From the NCBI GenBank assembly GCA_933207985.1, contig OW240914.1:201550102-201614101 (forward strand): 64,000 nucleotides of DNA. The letters run 5' to 3'. This DNA comes from Pelobates cultripes. Its lineage: Eukaryota; Chordata; Amphibia; Anura; Pelobatidae. A model generated the notes under the pieces. It did not search any database, was not told where the DNA came from, and saw nothing but the letters and a program-made list of their open reading frames with translations. Position 1 is the first letter of the stretch; every line of letters starts with the position of its first letter. Both the position numbers and the translations under genes were made by a program. Below, in pieces: positions 22,801 through 34,800 of this stretch.

Positions 22801-25800
22801 GCCCATAACATCCTATATCGCCCCAAACCCAGAGGGGGATTAGGCCTACCACACATACATTTCTACTACATTGCAGCCCACTTAACACAAATAGCGATGT
22901 GGCACACCCCTCCGGAAACCAGGAGATGGGTGGACCTGGAATCCCTGATTATGAAATCAGACCTTCCACAGTTTTACATATGGACCCCGAAAGAGCACAG
23001 AGCACTTTTAAGGACTACCTGCCCAGCTATTACAAATTTGATCCACATCTGGGACAAATATGCCACAAAATATGAACTAACAACATCGTCCTCCCCCCTC
23101 ACCCCCATATACAGAAATAGGGCATTTATTCCAGGCATGAGACCTAGAGACTTCAGGGGCCTAGAAAACGCAGACCTACAAAGAGTTCATCAACTCTACA
23201 CAGGGCACGACATAATCACTTTCGCGGAATTACAAACCAGAACAACCCTAACCCCTGCAGATTTCTTTAGGTACCTCCAGCTAAGACACTATGCTACCCA
23301 AGAATCTGTTAAAAGAGCTGCTATAGCTAAACCAACATTCTTTGAAAACATATGCCTGGCCGAACGCTACCAAAAGGGATTGATCTCCCTCTTGTACTCC
23401 CATCTCTGATCCACTACATGGGATTGGGGCACCCTCCACTACACAGACAAGTGGGAAACCGACCTTGGGGAAACCTTAGAGGGAATAGACTGGCAGGACA
23501 TATGGCAGGCCAATGCTAAAACTTCTATTTGTGTCACGATGCAAGAGCAGGCCTACAAAACGATGTTCAGGTGGTATACCACCCCTGTTCAGCTATACCA
23601 TATGAAAAAGACACCCACAGACCTCTGTTGGCGCAATTGCGGGGAGAGAGGGACGTATACCCATATGTGGTGGCACTGTCCCAAGATTAAAATCTACTGG
23701 AAGGCCATTCAAACCTTCATGACCCAAATATTTGATAGGCCAGTGACACTTAACCCATGGACGTTCCTGCTGGCCAGACCTCAGGAGAATTGGTCCAAAC
23801 CAAACCAACATCTGTTTAACAAAATAACCTTACCGGCCAGAAGAGCAGTAGCCCAGATCTGGCTACAACAGGACACCCCCTCAGTAGCAATAGTGATCAA
23901 CAAAATCAAAGAATGCCACTTAATGGACAAACTCACGGCCCAAATTAGGAGCACAACCAAAGCTTTTACTAAGACGTGGGAACCGTGGGAGACCTATAGT
24001 GACCAATAAGACCAATAGAGACCACATAGCAGAAAGGAGACGCAAACGCGAACGATAGACTGCAGTCACCCCCCCCCCCTCTACCCCTCTCCACCCTACC
24101 TCACCTTCACTCCCCCCACCCGGACCACAACCGTTGGACCGAGATGACCGGTATCCCGGCCCACAGTTCAGTTATTTTCTGTTTTTGTTTTCTTCTCATA
24201 CTGTTCTTGTTGAAACAATAACACTAACACCAACGGATGAAAGTAGAAATGTTGAAATTACCTGAAACACTCTTCATATGTATCTGGCATGTTTATGCTC
24301 TATTGGAATGCTCTTGCACGAGCCAAACTCTTTACATTGTCTACTCAATAGCGTTGCAAAAATAAAGAATAAAAAAAAAAAAAAGCATATGGGGGTCAAT
24401 AAGACCCTCATATTACTATGAAGGAGGTATTTCACCTCTCTATTACCCCACCTGATGTGTAAACCAGCCAATCAGTGCACTCTGACAACCAAATCTAAAG
24501 AGAAGCACCATATTCTAGAGGTACTTCTGGGAGTTTACTGAACGCTACATCTCTGCAGAAGGATATCCGGCGTCATTAAAATCCCCAAAGGAAAGCATTG
24601 AGGCAAGGCTTTCCTTTAAGGAAGGCCTAATGCGCTTGATGCGCTTGCAGCACATGCGCATTAGGTTCCCCGACGGATGATGGAGGAGGATGCGGAATCG
24701 GTTAAGTGATTAAAGAGTTTTTAACATGTTACGTTCAACGTAGGGAGCACAAGGGAGTGGGGGACTAGAGGGCCCTATTGAAATTTGATCATTTCCACCA
24801 GATTTTGCCTATCCAGACAATTTCTGGTGTTTAGTGAATAACCCCAGTGGTGCATGATTGGCAATTGCTGCAATCTGCCAACAGTTCATCTCAGAGAAGC
24901 ATTGCAGACTGTGAGAAGTCTTTACTTGCCTTTGCATTTTTTTGTTTTAAATACTGCTCTGTATCCTCTATATAAAAGTAACAAATGGATATTGGTGTAC
25001 ATCCCTGTTATTCAGGCTCTTGCAGCATTTCTGGTGGGAACAGGGAGACTCCTGGCAAGAGCAATGGGAGAAACTGTACAATTACTACAGTGACAATGAA
25101 CTGGCTTTATTCTTCTTGTGTAAGTACCAAGTCAAACAAATGGATGTAAGACAGAAATATTACCAAACAAAGCATTGTATGTTATACTCCATTAAAAACA
25201 ATACTGAGAGTTTCTAAGAACAAGAAAAGTTTAAAAAGAAAAAGCGTGGCACTTTCACATTTTTCCACTGTAGAAAAATATTTACCTTTCCTGGCCATAT
25301 CCATGGCAGCACAACAATGGGTAGCTCCTCCCCTATCCCTAGTTAGACAGGAACTAATTAAAATAAGGGTACAAATACCACCTCCTACCTCCTCCTCCCT
25401 CAGTCTTTTTGTTCCTGTCCTATCCCTATAGGACCAAATTAGTCTATTTTCAGGACTATAACCACTTTTCTTTTATGGCTTACCTGAGGGTTTTTACCTT
25501 CTGTCCTCAAGGAAGTTCAGCCTCTCTTCCTTGGGAAGCTTCAGTATCCGGCCCTGTGCAAAGGTGTCCCCCTGAAGATACCCCCTTAGTGACCGGGGGT
25601 TTTACTTGCAGTGACCCTAGGGGTAGCAAGAGAAAAAATGCCAAATAACTCTGATTCCCTGCAGTGACCAAGAGGTAGCAGGAAGTGGCAAGAAGACTTT
25701 ATCCTGGATGGATTTCTGCATTTTACAACAGCCCACATGTATGTATGTACAAATACTTTTTACCATATATATACTGTATTTGTTAAATCATATGTGTGGG

Positions 25801-28800
25801 TTTTTTCCCCCCCTGCCTTTTATTTCTGTGTACTTTTTCTTTTCACGCCTTATCGGCGTCCTGTTTGTCCGGGTGCGCATGCGCGCCGTTTCGCGCGTGC
25901 TCGTTTGTATCGCGTGCACGCTAGCTTCATTCGCGTGCACACCGGGTCCGCGCGCACGCTATACACTGCGCATGCGTCTGGTCCCCATGAGGCAGTTACA
26001 GTGCCTCCTTCTCCGGAGTGGCTTCCGGGTTTGTGCCGCGCATGCGCAGTTAACGAGCGATGAATTCGCTCGTTTTGAGCATGCGCGGATAGGCGGTGAC
26101 GTCAGATATGACGTCACACGCCTATTTAAGCGCCAAAGTTGGATTAAATTATTACCTGATGTCCTCATTAGGTCTTTAGAGGACCTGTTTTCTTACAGTT
26201 CTCAATTTGAATTGCGTTTATATTTTACTGGAAAATCTAAGAAGGTAAGCTTTACTTCTTAAAGGTATATACACATTTTTTCATTTCTTTACTCCTTTCT
26301 TTCTATAACAATAAGAATTCCTTTTTTTAGACTGTTCATAATCAACTCCAAAATGGAAAAAGACAAAAGGAGATCAATTTCTTCTGATTCAGACTCTTCT
26401 GGATATAAAAATAGGTCACACTCTAAGAGTTATAGGTAAGCCATATCACATCATTTTTTTTTTTTTTCCTTTACCGGAATATGATACATGAAATAAAAGA
26501 GTGCTAATATGAGATATTTCCCTATCATGATAGTTCTACGGGAAAGAAAACAGTGAGATCATCCAAAGGAAAATCTCCAAAGAAAAATCAATGCGAAGCC
26601 TGTAATAATAAACCGCTGGAGGGCAAACGGTTATGTGCAGAATGTTTATCTGAAGCGGCTGGAACATCTAATCCTTCAATGGAATTTGTACAGTTCATAA
26701 AACAAGCGGTGGCTCAAGGTATCAAAGAAGCGGGGGCAAGTCACAAAAGACCCCGGTTACATGAACCTTCGGATTACCAACATAATGATTCGTCAGATGA
26801 ATCCATGGATATGGAATCATACCAGGGGAATTTCTTATCTTCAGATGAAGAAGAAACTCAGGCCCCTGCAGATTTTTTAGAACCTGCTCAGATAGACCAC
26901 CTCATTTACAAAGTCCGTAAATCTTTGAGCTTGAAGGAGGCAGTTGCAGAGCAGTCAACCTCTTATCGTTATTTCTCAGACTTGAGAAAGAAAAGAGCTA
27001 CCTTTCCAGTACATGATACTATTAAGGAATTAATTAAAGACGAGTGGTCTAACACAGATAAGAAGCTTTCAGCACAAGGCAGAATATCTCGCCTCTATCC
27101 TTTTGACAAGTCTGATTCATACCATTGGGATAATGCCCTTAAGGTGGATGCGGCAGTAGTTCGACTCGCAAAACATACCACATTACCAGTAGATGATGCA
27201 GGCTCATTTAGACACCCAATGGACAAAAAGATGGATCTGCATCTCTCAAAAGCTTATGTAGCAGCAGGGACTGGTTTTCACCCTGCAATAGCCCTTACTT
27301 CAGTGTCCAGGGCCTTAAAGATCTGGATCGAAAACTTGGAAGAAGATATCAGAGATGGGAGAAACAGATCTTCTCTTCTGGAAAGATTAAATGATATTAA
27401 ACTGGCCGTTGACTTTACCTCAGAATCCTCGGTGGACATGGTGAAAGCTTTAGCAAGAAACATGGCTCTTTCAATTTCAGCTAGAAGAGCTTTATGGCTG
27501 AGATCCTGGTCCGCAGATTCATCATCAAAGTCTAGTCTATGCGCCCTTCCTTTTCATGGTGAGATGTTGTTTGGTAAAAATCTAGACGAGTGCATCAAAA
27601 GAGCTGCAGAAGGCAAAAAAGCCTTTCTCCCACAATACCGGAAAACCCGTGGATCCTTTCGAGCCAGAAGATACTCTGAATACCCCTCTTTTCGTGATAC
27701 CAGATCTTATAAACCAGGAAGAGAATATGGAAGATCTATTCCATGGAGAGGAGGTCATTCATCCAACAGAGGAGGAAAGTCTAGAGGTTCCTCATTTCAC
27801 AAGAAGCCTTTATGACAAACCCACCTACCATTCTGGAGGAGTAGGTGCCCGTCTACTTCTATTCCAGAATATGTGGAAACATTCAACTCAAGACAGATGG
27901 GTGCTGGATATCATACAAAGAGGTTATCTTATAGAATTCTCCACAAGGCCGCCTCCTCGCTCCTTCCAGAAGACAATCTGGCCAAGAGATGTAGAAAAAA
28001 GAGATTCCCTAAAAAAGTTTATCTCATCCCGTCAAGACGATGGAGTTATCGTTCAAGTTCCAAGAGCTCAACGAACACATGGGTTTTACTCCCATATCTT
28101 TCTCACCAGAAAATCCACAGGGGGATGGAGACCAATATTAGACCTAAGCAGACTAAACAAGTTCCTAAACATAAGGAAATTCAAGATGGAGTCTCTTCAA
28201 TCCATTGTAAAAGCAGTTTTTCCAGATCAATGGCTCATGTCAATAGACCTGGCAGACGCATATTTCCATATTCCCATAGCACCCCAGCATCAAAAATTCC
28301 TCAGATTCGCTGTAGAAGAGGGTCATTTTCAGTTCCGTGCTCTCCCTTTTGGGCTAAGCACTGCTCCGCGTACTTTCTCAAAAGTTCTGGTGGTTCTCAT
28401 CGCAGAACTCAGGAAGAAAGGCATTGCAGTATATCATTACCTCGACGACATCTTGATTCTGGCAGAAAACAGAAATATATTAGAAGATCACGGCCTGATA
28501 TGTATAGAGTATCTTCAACAACACGGATGGAAGATCAATTTTGCCAAAAGCAACCTAAAGCCATCCCAGAGCATGATATATCTAGGAGCAGCATTCAACA
28601 CTGCAGAAGGTTCCGTCCAACTGTCCCCAGAAAGGGGTATGAAAATTCGGAAAAAGGTCAAAGACATGTTAGCATCCAGTGTTTCCTCAGCAGAGACAAC
28701 TATGAGCCTCCTGGGATCAATGTCCTCCACCATAGGACTTACGAGATGGGCCCAATGGAGAATGAGGCCTTTCCAAAGGAATTTCCTTTCTCAATTCAAG

Positions 28801-31800
28801 GGCAATCTGTCTCAACCTATAGTGATCCCTCCTCACGTACAAGAATCCCTGAGGTGGTGGACCCAGAAAGAGTCTCTCTTCAGAGGTTATCCCTTAGGAA
28901 ACATTCCATGGATCATCATCACCACAGATGCCAGTCAATGGGGCTGGGGAGCCCACCTTCAAGACAACTATGTTCAGGGGAAATGGGCATTTTCAACCTC
29001 CGACACCCCTTCAAATCTTCTAGAACTTCTGGCAGTTTTCAAGGCTCTAATGCACTTCCAGCAACTTTTACTTCACAAATGGGTCAAGATCAGGACAGAC
29101 AATGCCACAGTTGTGGCATATATAAATCACCAAGGAGGGACAAGAAGTTGCAGAATGATGAAACTTATGAAACCTTTGATGGCCTGGGCTCAAATGAATT
29201 TGGAGAATATCTCTGCAATACATCTCCCAGGAACTCAGAACTCTGTGGCAGACTTTCTCAGCAGGGTGAGATTAGACCCGGGAGAATGGAGTCTATCAGA
29301 CATAATATTTCTACAGATCGTAGAAAAATGGGGCCTTCCCCAGATAGATCTAATGGCTACAAGCAACAACAGAAAAGTCAAGAACTTCTTTTCGAGAATT
29401 CCAGATCCCCAGGCCATAGGAAGAGACGCATTGACATGCAGTTGGAACTTCGACCTGGCTTATGCCTTTCCTCCGAAACCCCTCATCTTCCCTCTGCTAA
29501 GGAGACTACGACAAGAGAAGACATCACTGATTCTAATAGCCCCTTTTTGGCCTCGCAGACCTTGGTTTCCGCTCCTACTAAGTCTGTGCAAGAAGGATCC
29601 ATGGCGCCTTCCAGTTGTCCCATTCCTGTTACATCAGGGTCCAATTCATCATCCAAACCCAGCATCCCTTCGTCTGATGGCATGGTACTTGAAAGGGATG
29701 GGTTAAAGAACAAGGGATTTTCGAGATCAGTTATCGAGACACTTCTTCAAGCAAGGAAGAAGTCCACTTCATCCACTTACTACAGAATATGGGATGTATT
29801 TTCTTCATGGGCCAGTTCAAGGCCCTTTGATATGTTGAACCCTTCAACTACTGACATTCTTGATTTTTTACAATCAGGTCTAGAGAAGGGATTGAGTTAT
29901 AACACTCTAAAAGTGCATGTTTCTGCCCTCTCTGCTTTAACTAATCATAGATGGGCACTGGATCCAGACATAGCTAGATTTCTAACTGCAGTCCTCAAGA
30001 TCAAGCCACCCATTAAGTCTATTACTGCGCCATGGGATCTCCCTCTGGTCCTGAAGGCTCTTAAAGCAGATCCTTTTGAACCTATGGCATCAATTTCCTG
30101 TCATCTTCTCACGATCAAGACAGTTCTACTAGTAGCTCTAGCCTCTGGTAGAAGGGTTTCTGATCTTCAGGCTCTTTCGGCTCGAGAACCTTTTACTATA
30201 TTTCATAAGGACAGAGTCGTCCTGAGAACGGTTCCAGAATTCCGCCCTAAGGTAACTTCAGAGTTCCATATGAATGAAGAAATAATCCTTCCAGCATTAA
30301 GTACAGAAGAATCTAATAACAGGGAAGACGCTGATGATGATGCTATCGACCTAGTAAGATGTCTTAAGATATATATACAAAGATCCTCAGAATGGCGTAT
30401 TTCGGAAAGGCTTTTTGTTATTCCTAATGGCCCTAGGAAGGGTCTGCAAGCTTCGAAAGCCACTATCAGCAGATGGATAGTTTCGGCCATTATCCAATCT
30501 TATAGATCATCTAAAACTAGTGTTCCTGAAGGTTTGAAAGCTCATTCTACACGTTCCCTTTCTTCATCCTGGGCAGCTGCAGCAAAGGTTTCTACAGAAC
30601 TGATTTGCAAAGCAGCCACTTGGTCATCTTCTAATACATTTATTAGACATTATCGTTTAGATGTAAGAGCTGGCCAATACGATGGATTTGGCAGATCAGT
30701 TCATTCTGCCTCAAAGGATTAACTACTATTCTTTTTGTTCATCACATTGAATTGTTTGTGACAATACACTTGCATTATATAATATTGTGTCTGAGTTTTT
30801 CTTTCCCTCCCTTGGTTTTAGCTTGGGTATTACCCATTGTTGTGCTGCCATGGATATGGCCAGGAAAGAGATAAATTTACTCATACTTACCGTAATTTTC
30901 TTTTCCTGGTCATAGGCCATGGCAGCACAAAGGTCCCACCCAGGGATATTGGTGTTAACTAGACTGAGGGAGGAGGAGGTAGGAGGGGGTATTTGTACCC
31001 TTATTTTAATTAGTTCCTGTCTAACTAGGGATAGGGGAGGAGCTACCCATTGTTGTGCTGCCATGGCCTATGACCAGGAAAAGAAAATTACGGTAAGTAT
31101 GAGTAAATTTATCTCTTTATGTTGATTGAAAAGACAATATACCCAAGTGCAAGAGTTACCAAAAGGTAGATCCCCATCTGTTGTAATACTCCAATGATGC
31201 TCTGCTAGCTGGGGATCTACCATTTGGTCATTCTTGCAGGATTGTATTTGTCAGCAGTGTTTTTTTTATTTCAATGTAAGCATGTATTGTATAGTGTATA
31301 TGTATACATGTAGGGGTTTATTTGTATTTACTCTTGGAATTGATTGCAGTGATATACTTGTGTGTAGTGTTTGCATTTGAATGTGTGTGTATGTTTGTTT
31401 GTAGTGTTGGCTTTTAAATATAAGTGTGCTTTTGTGTGAAGTGTTGGTGCTTGTATATAATGTTAGTGTTTTAATGCAGGGGTGTGTTTGTATGTAATGT
31501 TTGCGCTTGATTTCATGGGTGTGTTTGGATGTAATGTTGGCTTTTAAATGTGGATATACATTTGTGTGTAGTATTGATGTTTGAGTGAAGGAATGTATTT
31601 CTATTTAATTTTTGAGTTTTTAATGCAGGACTGTATTTGTAGGTAATATTTGTTTGATATACACATATAAACTCATTGACACATAAAAACAAAAATATAT
31701 ACATTGACACATACACACACATAGATACACACACTGACACATACACACACAGACTGACATAGACGTACCCACATATAGACACGTACACTGACACATACAC

Positions 31801-34800
31801 ACACACTGACACATGCACACACAGATGCACACCCTGACACACAGATGCACACTCACACATACATAGATGCACAACCTGACACACAGGTGCACACACAAAG
31901 AGACACACATGCACACACAGGTACACTAACTAACATATATACACCTTGACACACAGATACACACATAATCTCACATATATACACACACACATAAATGTCA
32001 TAATGTTTGTATTTGCAGTCACCATCCTGTTAGCATACCTTTTGTGTCTCGTAGGGTGGCTTGCTTGATGGCAGCTCTGTAACAGCTAACTTTGAGGTTT
32101 CACACAGCACAGGCAGAAGCAGGCTCTTTAGGCTAGTTGAGTGGTGGCTTAGCTCACATTATGTCAATCTTTATGCAGGGACCCCAGTCTTCTTGCTGTA
32201 ACCCCACACTGCCCATTGCAAATCTGATCATCTATAACATATAGATGAGCAGGTACTGCCTGGGAATTGAACTGCCAAGTAAAGGAACAGCATTCTAATG
32301 CAAAATTTAGTACATGAAAGCCATTCACATGCATTCCCCTCCATTTAAGCCCTGATTATAATCCCTTTCTTTTCTTTATATTTCAGCATTGACATCATAC
32401 GTGTCATTTTTTTTAAGTATTGTTCTAAAGACTTAAGTCAATATAGATCCCCCCCAAAAAAGTTTTTTTTTCCTTTAACCCACAGGCACAACAGTGATTC
32501 CAGCCTTGTCCTTCTGGGTGTATAATGCTGTCCTGATTGTGGTTCACTTGACTGGAAAGCCTCATTTCTTCACTCAATATAAAATCCAGAAGAATCATCC
32601 TGTAAATATGAATAGTTGACAAGCTTTATTAATTGCAAATATATGGCTGTTTCTAGGGGTGAAGTAGATGGGAGTGTCCAAAGGATCATCTTGAGATGGT
32701 TCCTCAATGAAGTTGTGTTTCCAAATCTTGTGTATTTAATTTATTTACTTTCATTTTACATAGAAGCCTTTCATGCTTATATAAAAGGACAAAAGCCATA
32801 TTCTCTTGCAGACCCTTCTTTTCCAAGCTCTTGGTCATAATTCTGAAATACATGAAAAAGGACACTGCTTACTTAAAACACAGTCTTGTGGCTTTATCCA
32901 TGTGGCATAGGTCTGTCTTTTTACTTGAGGGTATGTTTTACATTTGGTAAATGATCAGCCCCACGTCAATCCCTCAGGTTTTTAAAAAGTCTCCTATAAC
33001 CAAATAGAATTGTTAATTCCTGAATCAAATGTAAATTATGACCGATAACTTGGGTCCCTAAATGATTTGTACTCAATTAGTGTCATAGGCAAGTGTGTTG
33101 TTCAGTTTATCTTTGTGAATTAGTATAGACATGCTTGAAGTGAGTTTGTCAAAACTTCATTTACAATGTAATGCTTTTCAAAAGTCTTTTTCACTAGTAC
33201 CACATTCTGTGTTTAATTCACAGGCGGCTCTGGCCAAGCTTGGACGTGCCTTGATCACTGTAGTCTGCAACCAGATCTTCATCTCTGTCCCAATGATTAT
33301 GCTGATGTATCCATTAATGAAGTACTTTGGCAATCCATGCAGCATCAAGTTACCCACATCTTACTTGGTTTTACTGGATTTGATTATCTGTGTGTTTGTT
33401 GAAGAAACCTTCTTTTACTATTCACATTGGTGAGTCACAATAAAAGAAGCAAAGGAGTAGAAAACCACAGGTGCTCAGAGCAATATCTCTCCAATATACC
33501 ATATTTACTCAAATCTAATACACACCTTTTTTTGAAAATACATCTTCCAAAATTTGAATGCGGCTTAGATTCGAGGCAAAATTCTAAATTTTCTAGCGTA
33601 TTGCATTTCGGCAAATTCACACAGACGAATTAAAACTCGTGAATAAAAACTGGCAAATTCGCACAGGCTTTATTCCTGAGAAAAGGCTTAAGAAAGAATA
33701 GACTTAACATGTATAACTAAAATGGATATACCATTAATGTTACTATGGTATATGGGAATAACATTTTCATTGTAGCACAATGTTGTACAGTAGTATCTTC
33801 TTGTATAAATACTCATTACATTCGCGTGCAAAAATATTTTTTAGCTTCCAGGTTTCAAAAAAGTGCACATTAGATTCGATGGCGCATTAGATTTGAGTAG
33901 ATACGGTATTTATGTAAGTGGGTGGGTGGGTGGATGGATGGATCTACATATAAAGATCCTTCAGTGTTTTTTGTTTGGTACAAGATTCCAAAAGCTTGAG
34001 TGCTGAGTAAGAACATAATAATTTCTGAGAATCAATTAGCTATATCACCATAACAAACATAGTGACTCATATAACTTTCCTCTGATACAGGCTTTTACAC
34101 CATCACAGGATTTACAAATATATCCACATGAAGCACCACGATTGGACGGCACCTATAGGAATTGTTGGCTTCTACTCTCATCCTTTAGACCACATTGTAA
34201 GTAGAATTAAAAGTGCCTTAAAGGGGCACTAAAAGCACCAAATCAACTTTAGCTTAATGAAGTGGTTTTGGTGTGTAGATAATGCCCCTACAGTCTGACT
34301 GACCAATTCTCTGCCATTTAAGAATTAAATCACTTGGTTTCTGCAACCCTAGCCACACCTACTCTGGCTGTGACCCGAACAGCCTCTCTACACACTTCCT
34401 CTGAAGATATCTAATTTTTAAACTTCCTTTATTGCACAGTGTGTTTTATTTAGTGTTTCCTATCTATAGCTCTTTAATTGCCTTTCAGATTATGCAGAAG
34501 CCTCCTATGTGTGATTAAAGTTCAATTTACAGAGCAGAACAGAAGGACATCTAAAATAAACACAATCTGCTGTAAGATCGGATTGAACAAAAAAATCAAG
34601 TGGCTGTATGGTTCACACTCAGGGGTGTTGTAGTTAGAGCTGCATAATCAGAAGCAAAAGCGATACAACTTCTTAATGTCCGGATATTGAGCAATGACAC
34701 TGCATAGGCATGATCAATACACTACACTTATTTTATTAGGCAAAAGTTATTTTCATTAAATAGAATATCAAGAATATTTGCTGGGTTCTGAAAGAGAACA

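Larger units (their letters stand above)
17439..24395 (+). mobile_element. Full-length L1 retrotransposon with 16-bp target duplication
   Basis: Flanked by a perfect direct repeat AAAAAGCATATGGGGG at 17,439-17,454 and 24,380-24,395. It starts GGGCGTGGCTTGATC with about 110 bp of 5' UTR and carries ORF1 (17,565-18,560), a 1.65 kb inter-ORF region, ORF2 (20,215-24,009, two stops), a 3' UTR of about 370 bp with AATAAA near 24,361, and a poly-A tail. It is inserted in sense in the FAXDC2 intron. An intact duplication with intact ORF1 argues for a fairly recent insertion. Confidence 0.93.
25286..31118 (+). mobile_element. DIRS-type tyrosine-recombinase retrotransposon, apparently intact
   Basis: 5.83 kb with inverted terminal repeats: left about 25,286-25,406 is complementary to right about 30,966-31,118 (shared core GGCAGCACAACAATGGGTAG). 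An internal complementary region at about 30,827-30,932 consists of two abutting pieces, one complementary to the extreme left end and one to the extreme right end. This is the diagnostic DIRS arrangement for a circular intermediate. Order of genes: gag-like, RT/RNase H with methyltransferase-like tail, overlapping tyrosine recombinase, all without stops. It lies in sense within the FAXDC2 intron between exons 2 and 3. Confidence 0.93.

Noticed and set aside
25021..25119. Exon 2 starting at the CTTGCAG acceptor (25,026)
   Set aside because: It would not restore the split TGG codon; the acceptor at 25,015 keeps frame and gives the conserved LLQHFWW sequence.
27873..29681. Upstream 600 codons of the 949-codon frame as part of the recombinase
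   Set aside because: No recombinase similarity before about 29,682; it overlaps the RT gene in another frame. Kept only as a finding.
31513..31926. 137-codon Val/Cys-rich frame
   Set aside because: It lies on the reverse of a CA-rich repeat tract.
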